Position numbers and translations under genes: made by a program. Of a DNA stretch of 62,750 nucleotides, positions 32,481 through 40,938 are shown piece by piece. Origin of the DNA: Lachnospiraceae bacterium (lineage in GTDB: Bacteria; Bacillota; Clostridia; Lachnospirales; Lachnospiraceae); assembly GCA_022800815.1 (NCBI GenBank), contig JAAWRC010000020.1, positions 1-62,750 on the forward strand. The letters run 5' to 3'. A model generated the notes under the pieces. The model had not been told where the DNA came from, ran no database searches, and worked only from the letters and a program-made list of their open reading frames with translations. How positions within the stretch are numbered: position 1 is the stretch's first letter; every line of letters begins with the position of its first letter.

Positions 32481-32745
32481 GTGTGGGAATCCGTCCCCAC
32501 GGCGATGTCGCCCGGCCTGACATATCCGCTTTCCGGGATCAGCTGGCGGGCAACCCCCTGGACGTTGAAAAAATGCCGGATGCCGTAATCCTTCACGAAC
32601 GAAAAATTGGGGGCGAGCCATTCCGCCTGATGCAGGGAACTGGCCGGTGCCGCATGGTCCACCACGATAAAGATCTTCTCCGGATCCCACACCGGGACGC
32701 CAAGCCTCCGGAACGCCGGATAAAACAGGGGCCCAGTGCGCTGCA
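32481..32745 (-). pseudogene. Fragment of an aconitase/isopropylmalate-dehydratase family gene
   Basis: The minus-strand frame reads FRRLGVPVWDPEKIFIVVDHAAPASSLHQAEWLAP, then VKDYGIRHFFNVQGVARQLIPESGYVRPGDIAVGTDSHTC. This is the N-terminal part of a LeuC/aconitase-type domain, including the DSHTC motif with an Fe-S ligand. It breaks off directly into the permease fragment at about 32480, and its upstream side joins the PreA-like fragment at about 32745. Confidence 0.7.
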
Positions 32746-33689
32746 GGAACCGATGCGGGTACACCGGCCGCAGCCGGTACACCGCTCCCGGTCAAACCTG
32801 GGATACTCGTCGTACACCTCCAGATGATCCGGCGTGACGATGTAGGGCAGGGACAGACCTCTCACGTCGGCGAGGGTCTCGTAGCCTTCCTCCTCCATGA
32901 ACCGCAGCATGTTCTCGTTCATCTGCGCAATGCAGTCGAACCCGTCCCACAAAAGCTTCGTGCACATCTGGGTCAGGGTCGCCCCGTACATGATGGTCTC
33001 CACCGCATGTTCCCATTTGCTGATTCCGCCGCCGCCCGCAATCGTCAGCCCGGTTCCCCTGGCCGCATTGCAGATCATGCGGTTGGAATGCTGGCGGACC
33101 GCCGGTCCCACCAGGGCTCCCAGGGCGTTGTTTCCCAGGTTGCTCATGGCCGGTTTTCCCCGCCTGTAGATGTCAATGGGCGGGGCGGCCAGCTGGGCGC
33201 CGTTGATGGTGATCCCGTCGGCCCCCGCCTCCTCGATGGCCTTGGCAAACACCATGTGGTCCACGTTGGTCCCTGAAGCCTTCACCCACACGGGAATGGC
33301 CAGGAGAAGTTCAGCTCCAGCGCATTGGCTCCCGCCTCTTCCATCGCCCTTCCGATGGTAATCCAGCTTTCCAGGTCGTCGTCCCGTCCCGCCACGTTGG
33401 CAAAGAGCGGAATGTCCACGGCTTCCCTGGCTCTTTTGACCAGCTCCACCCCGGCTTCAAAGTCGTTGCGGATGTCGCTGGGATTGAAATTGTAGAGGCC
33501 CGGCGCCGCATACATCCTGCGGTAGCCCCGGATCGGCTGATGAAAAAGCGTCACCTTGGTGCTGACCGCTCCGACCCCGGCCCTCTCCAGGCTCTTAATC
33601 TTCTCCACCGTGTCGGTAACCGGGCCTGACGCCGCCACAATGGGACTTTTAAAAGTCATGTTTCCGATCGTCTGCGTAAGACTGCTCAT
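32745..33689 (-). pseudogene. Broken PreA-like dihydroorotate dehydrogenase family gene
   Basis: The first part (MSSLTQTIGNMTFKSPIVAASGP to GANALELNFS, about 33302-33689) and the second part (VWVKASGTNVDHMVFAKAIEEAGADGITING to FDRERCTGCGRC, about 32745-33291) lie in different frames. About 70 residues that should hold the Fe-S/FMN-binding middle are missing. The domain order matches the flavin-iron-sulphur subunit of dihydropyrimidine dehydrogenase (PreA). The end is cut in the middle of a 4Fe-4S motif. Confidence 0.75.
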
Positions 33690-33876
33690 CTTTCTTCCTC
33701 CTTCTCCTGTGTTTTTTCCTTCTGCAGCCTGATTTCTTTCTGCTGATTCCCCCTGATGGTTCCAGTATATCCGCCCTCAAGTTAACTAACAATTCGGATT
33801 CACGACCAGTTTCAACCATATATTGTCCTTATCTGTCAATATTAAACGAATTTTCTGTCTATCCACTTCAATCTAA

Positions 33877-33906
33877 CTGACAAAACAGACTGTTCTATGT
33901 TACAAT
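33877..33906 (+). promoter_or_regulatory. Relict promoter of a broken regulator gene
   Basis: CTGACA (33877-33882) and TACAAT (33901-33906) are spaced by 18 bp, upstream of the AraC-like fragment beginning at 33991. Confidence 0.35.
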
Positions 33907-33990
33907 GCTCTATATATCTGTCAGATTTCTGCGGCTGACGTCCTCCCATAAATACCCTGAAAAGCATTTATTTTTGCGGGAGGAAAAAGA

Positions 33991-34162
33991 ATGTCGAATG
34001 ACGGCACCATGCAAGAACTCAAAAACCGATTTATGCAGATTTCCTTCGGACCCCTGGATCTGGCCATCTACAACACGGTCTGCATGTCCCAGGCCAGCCT
34101 CCAACTCCGGCACAGCCACCCTTATTTTGAAATCCACCTTCCGCTAAAGGGGAACGCCATGT
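33991..34162 (+). pseudogene. N-terminal fragment of an AraC-type regulator
   Basis: The frame starts MSNDGTMQELKNRFMQISFGPLDLAIYNT and has a cupin-like segment (LRHSHPYFEIHLPLKGNAMFLLDG) with the histidine pair common to AraC N-terminal domains. It breaks off at about 34162. The C-terminal double HTH is absent, replaced by unrelated fragments. Confidence 0.55.
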
Positions 34163-34262
34163 TCCTCCTGGACGGGGGAGGTGTGGCCCCCGGCGAAGAT
34201 GCCCGTGAACAGCTCCGCAATGCTCCCCAGGCCGTAGCCCTTGTGGGAGCCGGTGTCCACGG
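34163..34262 (-). pseudogene. Short antisense fragment of a malate/L-lactate dehydrogenase (Ldh_2) gene
   Basis: Read on the minus strand, the 100 bases between the AraC-like and FCD-like pieces encode EFSVDTGSHKGYGLGSIAELFTGIFAGGHTSP. This matches the C-terminal active-site region (GSHKGYG) of the Ldh_2 family. It is inserted in opposite orientation to its neighbours. Confidence 0.6.
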
Positions 34263-34459
34263 AGAATTCCAAACTGCTCTCCCTGTTTGACAGCCTGTCG
34301 GACATGCTTTTTCTGTCAATCCGCTATGCCTATCAGCATACGCAGATGGCCAGGCCGCAGAATCTGGACGAACATCGGGCCATCCTTGACGCCGTGAGGG
34401 CCCAGGATCACGGGCAGGTGCAGAACCTGCTGTTCAGCCATTATGATAAACACCTGTAA
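34263..34459 (+). pseudogene. C-terminal fragment of an FCD-domain (FadR-type) regulator
   Basis: The frame gives LLSLFDSLSDMLFLSIRYAYQHTQMARPQNLDEHRAILDAVRAQDHGQVQNLLFSHYDKHL and a stop. The EHRAIL and final histidine-helix pattern are those of an FCD effector domain. The DNA-binding half is missing. Confidence 0.6.
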
Positions 34460-34469
34460 ATCAGCTAAA

Positions 34470-34495
34470 AGGGCCCGTCCATCCGGACGAGCCCC
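34470..34495 (-). terminator. Probable terminator of ackA
   Basis: GGGC-CCGTCC pairs with GGACG-GCCC around a four-base loop and is followed on the minus strand by TTTTA, about 35 bases after the ackA stop. Confidence 0.6.
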
Positions 34496-34529
34496 TCTTG
34501 TTATGCTTCTGCGATCACGGCACAGCTTT

Positions 34530-35723
34530 TTATTTCACCAGTGCGACCGTCTCCTGCATGATCGCCAGTTCCTCGTTGGTGGGAACCACGGCCACCTTCT
34601 TTGCGGAGTCGTCTGCGGAGATGACCACCTCTTTGCCGCGGCAGTTGTTCTTCGCTGCGTCGACCTTGATCCCCAGGTATCCGAAGTACTCGCAGATCTT
34701 CTCCCGGACCAGGGGTGCGTTCTCGCCGATGCCCGCCGTGAAGGCGATGGCGTCCACGCCGTTCATGGCCGCCACGTAGGAGCCGACGATCTTCGCCACC
34801 CGATAGCAGAAAATGTCGATGGCGTCCGCCGCCAGCTGGTTGCCGTCGCCCATGGCCTCCTCCAGGTCGCGGAAATCGCTGGAGAGGTTCTTGGTCAGGC
34901 CCAGCACGCCGGACTTCTTGTTGAGGATGTTGAGCATCTCGCTGACGCTCTTCCCTTCCTTATTGCAGATGTACTCCACCACGGCGGGATCGATGTCGCC
35001 GGAGCGAGTTCCCATCACAAGGCCCTCCAGGGGAGTCAAGCCCATGCTGGTGTCCACGCACTTGCCGTCCTTCACCGCACTGATGGAGGCGCCATTTCCG
35101 AGATGGCAGACGATGACCTTGGAATTTGCCGGATCCAGGCCCAGGAACTTGATGGTCTCCTTGGACACGAAGCTGTGGGAAGTTCCGTGGAAGCCGTATT
35201 TCCTGATGTGATATTTCTCATAGTACTCGTAAGGGATGCCGTACATGAAGGCCTTGGTGGGCATGGTCTGATGGAAGGCGGTGTCAAACACGGCCACGTT
35301 GGGCTTGCCGGGCATCAGTTTCTGGCAGGCGTAGATCCCCTTCAGATTGGCGGGATTGTGCAGGGGCCCGAGGTCGCAGCACTCCTCCACCACCTTAAGC
35401 ACCTCGTCCGTGATGATGCAGGACTGGGTGATCTTGGCACCGCCGTGGAGCACCCGGTGTCCGATGGCGTCCACCTCGTCCAGAGTCTTTAACACGCCGG
35501 TCTTCTCATTGACCAGGGCGTCCAGCACCATCTGGATGGCCTCGGTGTGGGTGGGCATGGGAGCCTCGGTCACTTCCTTCTCGCCACCCGCCGGCTGGTA
35601 GATCAGGCGGCCGTCGATGCCGATCCTCTCGCACAGGCCCTTGGCCTGGACCTGCTCCGTATCAGAATCGATGATCTGATATTTCAGAGAAGAGCTTCCG
35701 CAGTTGATGATCAATACTTTCAT
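34530..35723 (-). CDS. ackA: Acetate kinase
   Basis: The 397-residue acetate kinase is complete, from MKVLIINCGSSSLKYQII through GHRVVHGG-like GHRVLHGGAKI, FDTAFHQTMP, GFHGTSHSFV, HLGNGASISA and DTSMGLTPLEGL, to TAGIGENAP near the C-terminus. It converts acetyl phosphate and ADP to acetate and ATP, the final energy step of pyruvate fermentation. The start at 35723 has AGGAGG nearby, while the open frame extends to 35843 without a site. No phosphotransacetylase gene is adjacent. Confidence 0.95.
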   Translation of the reverse strand: MKVLIINCGSSSLKYQIIDSDTEQVQAKGLCERIGIDGRLIYQPAGGEKEVTEAPMPTHTEAIQMVLDALVNEKTGVLKTLDEVDAIGHRVLHGGAKITQSCIITDEVLKVVEECCDLGPLHNPANLKGIYACQKLMPGKPNVAVFDTAFHQTMPTKAFMYGIPYEYYEKYHIRKYGFHGTSHSFVSKETIKFLGLDPANSKVIVCHLGNGASISAVKDGKCVDTSMGLTPLEGLVMGTRSGDIDPAVVEYICNKEGKSVSEMLNILNKKSGVLGLTKNLSSDFRDLEEAMGDGNQLAADAIDIFCYRVAKIVGSYVAAMNGVDAIAFTAGIGENAPLVREKICEYFGYLGIKVDAAKNNCRGKEVVISADDSAKKVAVVPTNEELAIMQETVALVK

Positions 35724-35778
35724 GAATGGTTTCCTCCTGGTATATTCCGCATTTTTGTGCAAAAACACAATTATCTTT

Positions 35779-35807
35779 ATTTTATCGCTTTCCGGCTTTT
35801 CTGTAAA
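35779..35807 (-). promoter_or_regulatory. ackA promoter
   Basis: On the minus strand TTTACA (35802-35807) and TAAAAT (35779-35784) are spaced by 17 bp, giving a leader of about 50 bases. Confidence 0.6.
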
Positions 35808-35931
35808 GGACATTTTCCCCTGAGTTTCCGCATTTTCCCCCAAACTTTCTGTCCTGCGCAGGATCAGCCATAAACTTTTTCTGCCATATCTTTCTTTTCT
35901 ATAAACAATCCGTGAAATGTTCCCGCCCTCA

Positions 35932-35959
35932 TTGACTTTGCCGGATTATTTGTTATACT
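35932..35959 (+). promoter_or_regulatory. ftsH promoter
   Basis: TTGACT (35932-35937) and TATACT (35954-35959) are spaced by 16 bp, about 30 bases upstream of the chosen start codon. Confidence 0.65.
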
Positions 35960-35990
35960 ACATGTATCACAGATGCGCAAGGAGGAACCC

Positions 35991-37829
35991 ATGAAAGAAG
36001 TACAGCCCCCGAAAAAACCGATTTTGTTTTATTATTTAATCGCCCTGGTCGTCCTGCTCTTGCTCAATGCGCTGCTCTTCCCCAAGATGTTCAGCGCCAG
36101 GGTCACGGAGGTGGACTACGGAGAGTTCCTCTCCATGGTGGAGAGCGGCCAAGTCGGACAGGTCGAGATCAAGGCCAACGAGATCATCTTTTCCGACAAG
36201 GGCGTCACCCCGTCCTATTATAAGACCGGGACCATGAACGACACCAAGCTGATCGACCGGCTTTACGACGCCGGCATCACCACCTTCGGCACGCCCATCG
36301 TCGAGGAGGCCTCCCCGATCTTAACCTTTCTCTTAAGCTGGGTGGTCCCCATCTTCGTCTTCGTGCTCATCGGCCAGCTCCTCTCCAGGGCCATGATGAA
36401 GCGGATGGGCGGCACCACGGGCAATGCCATGAGCTTTGGGAAAAGTAACGCCAGAGTCTACGTGGAGTCCAAGACCGGCATCAAGTTTTCCGACGTGGCC
36501 GGGGAGGACGAGGCCAAGGAGCTTCTCCAGGAGATCGTGGATTTCCTCCACAATCCGAAAAAATATACGGAGATCGGGGCCAGGATGCCCAAGGGAGCCC
36601 TGCTCGTGGGCCCTCCCGGAACCGGTAAGACCCTGTTGGCAAAGGCCGTGGCCGGGGAAGCCGAGGTCCCCTTCTTCTCCATCTCCGGCTCGGAATTCGT
36701 GGAGATGTTCGTGGGCATGGGCGCCTCCAAGGTCCGCGACCTGTTCAAGCAGGCTGCCGACAAGGCTCCCTGCATCGTGTTCATCGACGAGATCGACACC
36801 ATCGGGAAGAAACGGGACGGAAACGGCTTTTCCGGGAACGACGAGCGGGAGCAGACCTTGAACCAGCTCCTCACGGAGATGGACGGCTTTGACGGCGCCA
36901 GCGGCGTGATGATCCTGGCCGCCACCAACCGGCCCGACTCCCTCGACCCGGCCCTGCTGCGGCCCGGCCGCTTCGACAGGCGGGTTCCCGTGGAACTCCC
37001 CGACCTTTCGGGCCGTGAGGCCATTTTAAAGGTCCACGCCAAAGACATCCGCCTGAGCGACAACGTGGACTTCATGGCCATCGCCAGGGCGGCCGCCGGC
37101 GCCAGCGGCGCGGAGCTGGCCAACATGGTCAACGAGGCCGCCCTCAGGGCCGTCCGGGACGGCAGGAAGATCGTCAGCCAGATGGACCTGGAGGAGAGCG
37201 TGGAGGTGGTCATCGCCGGATACCAGAAGAAAAACAAGCTGCTCTCCGACAAGGAGAAGCTCATCGTCTCCTACCACGAGATCGGCCACGCCCTGGTGGC
37301 GGCCCTGCAGACCAACTCCGCCCCGGTCACCAAGATCACCATCATCCCCCGCACCTCCGGCGCCCTTGGCTACACCATGCAGGTGGACCAGGATGAGAAA
37401 AACCTGATGTCCCGGGAGGAGCTTGAGAATAAGATCTCCACCCTGACCGGCGGCCGCGTGGCGGAGGACTTGATCTTCCACTCCGTCACCACCGGTGCCT
37501 CCAATGACATCGAGCAGGCCACCAAGGTGGCCAGGGCCATGATCACCCGCTACGGCATGGACGATTCCTTCGGCATGGTCGCCTTCGAGACCATCAAGAA
37601 CCAGTACCTGGGCGGCGACACGACGCTGGCCTGTTCCGAGACCACCTCGGCGAAGATCGACGAGACGGTGATCGCCCTGGTGAAGGCCCGGTACCAGAAG
37701 GCGGAGGAGCTCTTGAAGGGCAACATGCCCAAGCTCCACCAGCTGGCCAAATACCTCTACGACCATGAGACCATCACCGGCGACGAGTTCATGGAGATCC
37801 TGGGCGGCCCCCTGCCGGAAACCGTGTAA
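35991..37829 (+). CDS. ftsH: ATP-dependent zinc metalloprotease FtsH
   Basis: The 612-residue protein has an N-terminal membrane helix, a short external region, a second helix (about residues 105-125), then the AAA module (Walker A GPPGTGKTLLAKAVAGEA, Walker B IVFIDEIDTIG, the pore-loop FVEMFVGMGASKVRDLF, SRH region NRPDSLDPALLRPGRFDRR) and the peptidase domain with HEXXH in YHEIGHALV. It degrades membrane and regulatory proteins. The start at 35991 follows AAGGAGG; an ATG at 35973 has none. Many Clostridia carry more than one FtsH. Confidence 0.95.
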   Translation: MKEVQPPKKPILFYYLIALVVLLLLNALLFPKMFSARVTEVDYGEFLSMVESGQVGQVEIKANEIIFSDKGVTPSYYKTGTMNDTKLIDRLYDAGITTFGTPIVEEASPILTFLLSWVVPIFVFVLIGQLLSRAMMKRMGGTTGNAMSFGKSNARVYVESKTGIKFSDVAGEDEAKELLQEIVDFLHNPKKYTEIGARMPKGALLVGPPGTGKTLLAKAVAGEAEVPFFSISGSEFVEMFVGMGASKVRDLFKQAADKAPCIVFIDEIDTIGKKRDGNGFSGNDEREQTLNQLLTEMDGFDGASGVMILAATNRPDSLDPALLRPGRFDRRVPVELPDLSGREAILKVHAKDIRLSDNVDFMAIARAAAGASGAELANMVNEAALRAVRDGRKIVSQMDLEESVEVVIAGYQKKNKLLSDKEKLIVSYHEIGHALVAALQTNSAPVTKITIIPRTSGALGYTMQVDQDEKNLMSREELENKISTLTGGRVAEDLIFHSVTTGASNDIEQATKVARAMITRYGMDDSFGMVAFETIKNQYLGGDTTLACSETTSAKIDETVIALVKARYQKAEELLKGNMPKLHQLAKYLYDHETITGDEFMEILGGPLPETV

Positions 37830-37842
37830 GCCGTCCTGCTTA

Positions 37843-37871
37843 TTGACAACCTTTCCCTCCCCATATAAAAT
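37843..37871 (+). promoter_or_regulatory. Promoter of the DUF4317 gene
   Basis: TTGACA (37843-37848) and TAAAAT (37866-37871) are spaced by 17 bp, 13 bases after the ftsH stop codon. A piece resembling a family-1 repeat end (CAGGTAATCGCAAAG, 37877-37891) follows directly. Confidence 0.6.
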
Positions 37872-37945
37872 AGTCGCAGGTAATCGCAAAGATTCGGACA
37901 GGAGAAGACATTTCCCCTGCCGGTGACAGAAAGGGGAGCACCACC

Positions 37946-39091
37946 ATGAATAAAAAAGAAATCTCTGAGATAAAGAAGCAGTTCACCCAGGAGCACTGCG
38001 CCATCACCCGCATCTGCGGCTGTTACGTGGACGGGGAAGGGGAGCGGAAGGCGGATATGAAGGAAGCCTTCCTCTCCCTTCCGGAGGAGGAAATGTTCAA
38101 ATATTTTGAAATCCTCCGCAAAAATCTGTCGGGAACCCTGGGGAAGAACCTGATCAATCTGGAATTCCCCCTGGCTGCGGAAAACGAGGGCAGCACCCAC
38201 GACCTGCTCCTCCGCCTCCGGGAATCCGCCCTCACCGACGATATCCTTCTTGATACCTTTTACGACAAGCTCCTGGAAAGTCTGGACATGGAGGGGAACT
38301 TCCTGATCCTCCTGATCCATTCCGTCTATGACATTCCGGGAAAATCCACTGACGGGAGCGAGATGTTTGACGCCTCCGACGAGGTCTACAGCTACCTTCT
38401 CTGCACGGTCTGCCCGGTGAAGCTGGCCAAGCCGGGCCTCTGCTACAATGCGGAAGCCGGCGTGATCCAGAACCGGGTCCGGGACTGGCTGGTGGAGATG
38501 CCGGTGACCGGCTTCCTCTTTCCCGCCTTCCAGGACCGCAGCACCGACATCCACAGCCTGCTCCTTTACTCCAAGGACGCCAACCTGTTTCAGAACCGCC
38601 TGATCGAGGAGTTCCTTCGCTGCACCCTCCCGCTGGCCGCCGACAGCCAGAAGGAGACCTTCAACGCCCTGGTGGAGGAGACCCTGGGGGACGCCTGTGA
38701 TTTTGAGGCGGTGAGGGCCATCCATGAACAGCTGGCCGAGCGGTTGGAGGAGAACAAGGAAAACCCGGAGCCCCTGACCCTCTCAAAGTCCGAGGTCCGC
38801 TCTCTTCTCTCCGAAAACGGGGCCGACGAAGAAGGACTCTCCCATTTTGAGACCCGCTACGAGGAGGCTGCCGGCTCCGACGCCCCCATCCTGGCCTCCA
38901 ACGTAGTCAATTCCAGAAAATTTGAGATCCGCACTCCCGACGTCGTCGTGCAGGTGAAGCCGGAGCAGGCCGCCCTGGTGGAGACCCGCATCCTCGACGG
39001 CCGCCCCTTCCTGGTCATTCCCATGGAAGGACAGGTGGAGGTCAACGGGATCTGCATCCACACCGATGTGACCGCCGAAGAAGCCAGGTAA
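37946..39091 (+). CDS. DUF4317 family protein
   Basis: This 381-residue soluble protein starts MNKKEISEIKKQFT and contains ITRICGCYVDGEGERK, typical of DUF4317, a family largely limited to Firmicutes and of unknown function. No signal peptide or membrane helix is seen. The last codons run into a family-1 repeat end, and the stop TAA is part of the repeat terminus CAGGTAA. The original C-terminus may therefore have been altered. It has its own promoter after ftsH. Confidence 0.8.
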   Translation: MNKKEISEIKKQFTQEHCAITRICGCYVDGEGERKADMKEAFLSLPEEEMFKYFEILRKNLSGTLGKNLINLEFPLAAENEGSTHDLLLRLRESALTDDILLDTFYDKLLESLDMEGNFLILLIHSVYDIPGKSTDGSEMFDASDEVYSYLLCTVCPVKLAKPGLCYNAEAGVIQNRVRDWLVEMPVTGFLFPAFQDRSTDIHSLLLYSKDANLFQNRLIEEFLRCTLPLAADSQKETFNALVEETLGDACDFEAVRAIHEQLAERLEENKENPEPLTLSKSEVRSLLSENGADEEGLSHFETRYEEAAGSDAPILASNVVNSRKFEIRTPDVVVQVKPEQAALVETRILDGRPFLVIPMEGQVEVNGICIHTDVTAEEAR

Positions 39092-39155
39092 CCTCGAAAC
39101 TGAAAATTGTCAAGTGGATTCTGGCAATTGATCCATCCAAAGCCTGCTGCGCCAT
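39087..39155. repeat. Dispersed palindromic repeat, family 1, copy F (half element)
   Basis: It begins AGGTAACCTCGAAACTG, continues with ATTGTCAAGTGGATTCTGGC and ends GATCCATCCAAAGCCTGC-TGCGCCA, which is identical to 1-25. The string ATTGTCAAGTGG also occurs at the breakpoint of the ADP-ribosylglycohydrolase gene (62492-62503). Confidence 0.6.
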
Positions 39156-39637
39156 ATCAAACAACAAAGACATCCAGGTCCTGTCAAAAAAGACCTGGTT
39201 GAGGGAACGGCTGGACGAGGGGCTCGTATTCCTCAAAGGAGACGTCCGGGGAAAGTGCTTCATCGAATACCTCCCCGCCGAATATGCCTGGGCACCGGTC
39301 GAGGCGGACGGCTACATGTACATCGACTGTCTCTGGGTGTCCGGGCAGTTCAAAGGGCACGGATACTCGAACCTGCTGTTGGAACAGTGCATGAGGGACA
39401 GCGAAAAGAAAGGGAAAAAGGGGCTTGTCGTCCTCTCCTCCAAAAAGAAAGCGGGATTCCTCTCCGATCCCAAATACCTGAAATACAAAGGGTTCGAAAC
39501 GGTCGAAACGGCAGCCCCCCACTTTGAGCCAATGCCCCTTTACCACCTTTTCCTTATTTTATAATGGGGAATTTATCACACACGAAATCCTGCCGGAAAA
39601 GAAATTCGAGAAAATCCTCACAGACAAAGGACTGTAA
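39152..39637 (+). pseudogene. Broken GNAT/YoaP-type acetyltransferase gene
   Basis: After the repeat the frame continues ISNNKDIQVLSKKTWLRERLDEGLVFLKGDVRGKCFIEYLPAE, then the GNAT core WVSGQFKGHGYSNLLLEQCM. The native N-terminus has been replaced by the repeat. Near 39535 an internal deletion joins QCPFT to TTFSLFYNGEFITHEILPEKKFEKIL in another frame, which removes most of the YoaP-like C-terminal domain. An initiating TTG at 39199 could still yield a short product. Confidence 0.65.
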
Positions 39638-39642
39638 AACCT

Positions 39643-40012
39643 ATGGATATCTTAAACAGAGAACGGCTGGAAGCGCATTATCAAAAAATCCTGGAGGAAA
39701 ACCGGGAAACCATCCTGAAAGGCGGCGTCGGGGACGACCATCTTGTCCATCCCCAAAGGGATCCGGCGACAGCTCCGGAGAGCCATGAGGGAGCAGGGTC
39801 TCTTACTGGAAGAGCGATACGAAACCTTCTCGGCACATGTCACAGCCGCAAGAATTCCGGGGCGGCTGACCTCCCCGGAACCCTTTTTAAGCCAGATCGC
39901 AGACCGCAGGCCCTTTGGAGAGATGGAGGTCTCCTCCTTTGAGCTGGTCTTTCACAACTGGTATGATTCGAAAAAGAAACTGTTGGCCAGGATTGCGGCG
40001 GGACCTCTCTGA
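39643..40012 (+). pseudogene. Broken 2H phosphoesterase / 2'-5' RNA ligase-like gene
   Basis: The first part (MDILNRERLEAHYQKILEENRETILKGGVGDDHLVHP) and the last part (IPKGIRRQLRRAMREQGLLLEERYETFSAHVTAARI, then FELVFHNWYDSKKKLLARI, stop 40010-40012) are in different frames. The stretch carrying the first HxT motif is missing between them. The preserved HVTAARI is the second HxT-type motif of 2H enzymes. Confidence 0.55.
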
Positions 40013-40062
40013 AGCCGTCCCCCGCCGACACTCCAAACCCAGACAACGTACCCGCACCCGCA

Positions 40063-40837
40063 TCAATCCAGGTACAGTTCCATCGCCTTATAGCAATTCA
40101 CGGCCTTTGAGTCCGCCTCATTAAACCCTTCAGAAAAGGTTTGCAGACTGCCGGACGGGTCAACCACCAGATTGGTAAATGTCAAATATGCATCATAAAA
40201 CTCCTTCAATGCTTCATAGGCTTCCTCGTACTCTTCCTGCGGATTTGTCAGATCTTTCATCAAAGATTTCACTGTTTCCTGATTTGTCTCTATATCTTTT
40301 ATTTAGAACTGAATTCGGAGTCTAAAAAAAGGTAACTTAACGCCGTGTTAAAATCCGAACAAAAAATCCATTCGGCCGAGTATAGGGATCCGTAGCGTCG
40401 TCCCTCTCCTTGTAGATTGCATTATACCAGACCTGTTTTATCAGATTGCCACATGTCTCCGCATCTCCCGCACCAGATAACATCAAGAATGTTACCGTTT
40501 CCAGATTGTCCGCATACTCCTGGCTGATTCTTGCCGCCTCTTCTTCCGCCTGCTTCTTTCTATACTGCACGATGCCGACCGTGGCCGCAGCCGCTACAAC
40601 CAACAAGATCACCACTGCAATGATAATCTTTTTCCGTTTGCCGGGCTTTGCGCTGTCTGCATTCGCACTCTGGGGTGTTTCCGAAGCCCCCTCTTGCTCT
40701 CTTCCTCCAACGGGACAGCCGCATTTCGAACAGACAACTGCTCCTGTCTCCAGCTCGGCTCCACATTCCGCACAGTGCTTCCCCTCCACCGAAACGAGAT
40801 CCATTCCGCAATGCACACACTTTTCCTTATTTTTCAA
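40063..40837 (-). pseudogene. Zinc-ribbon membrane protein broken by two frameshifts
   Basis: The protein starts MKNKEKCVHCGMDLVSVEGKHCAECGAELE with two zinc ribbons (CxxC pairs), followed by one membrane helix (IIIAVVILLVVAAAATVGIV). After NGFFV a missing base shifts the frame. SDFNTALSYLFLDSEFSSK can be read in a second frame, and another missing base near 40313 leads to KDIETNQETVKSLMKDLTNPQEEYEEAYEALKEFYDAYLTFTNLVVDPS up to the stop at 40063. Two single-base deletions restore one continuous protein, so decay is recent (or these are sequencing errors). Confidence 0.75.
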
Positions 40838-40938
40838 GAATATTTTATGTTATTGGCACTTGTAGTATTTATCCTTCTGTTTTTCTGTTTTTTCAGAAAT
40901 ATTTCTTTTGTATGAAATAGACTCTCTAAATGTTATGG

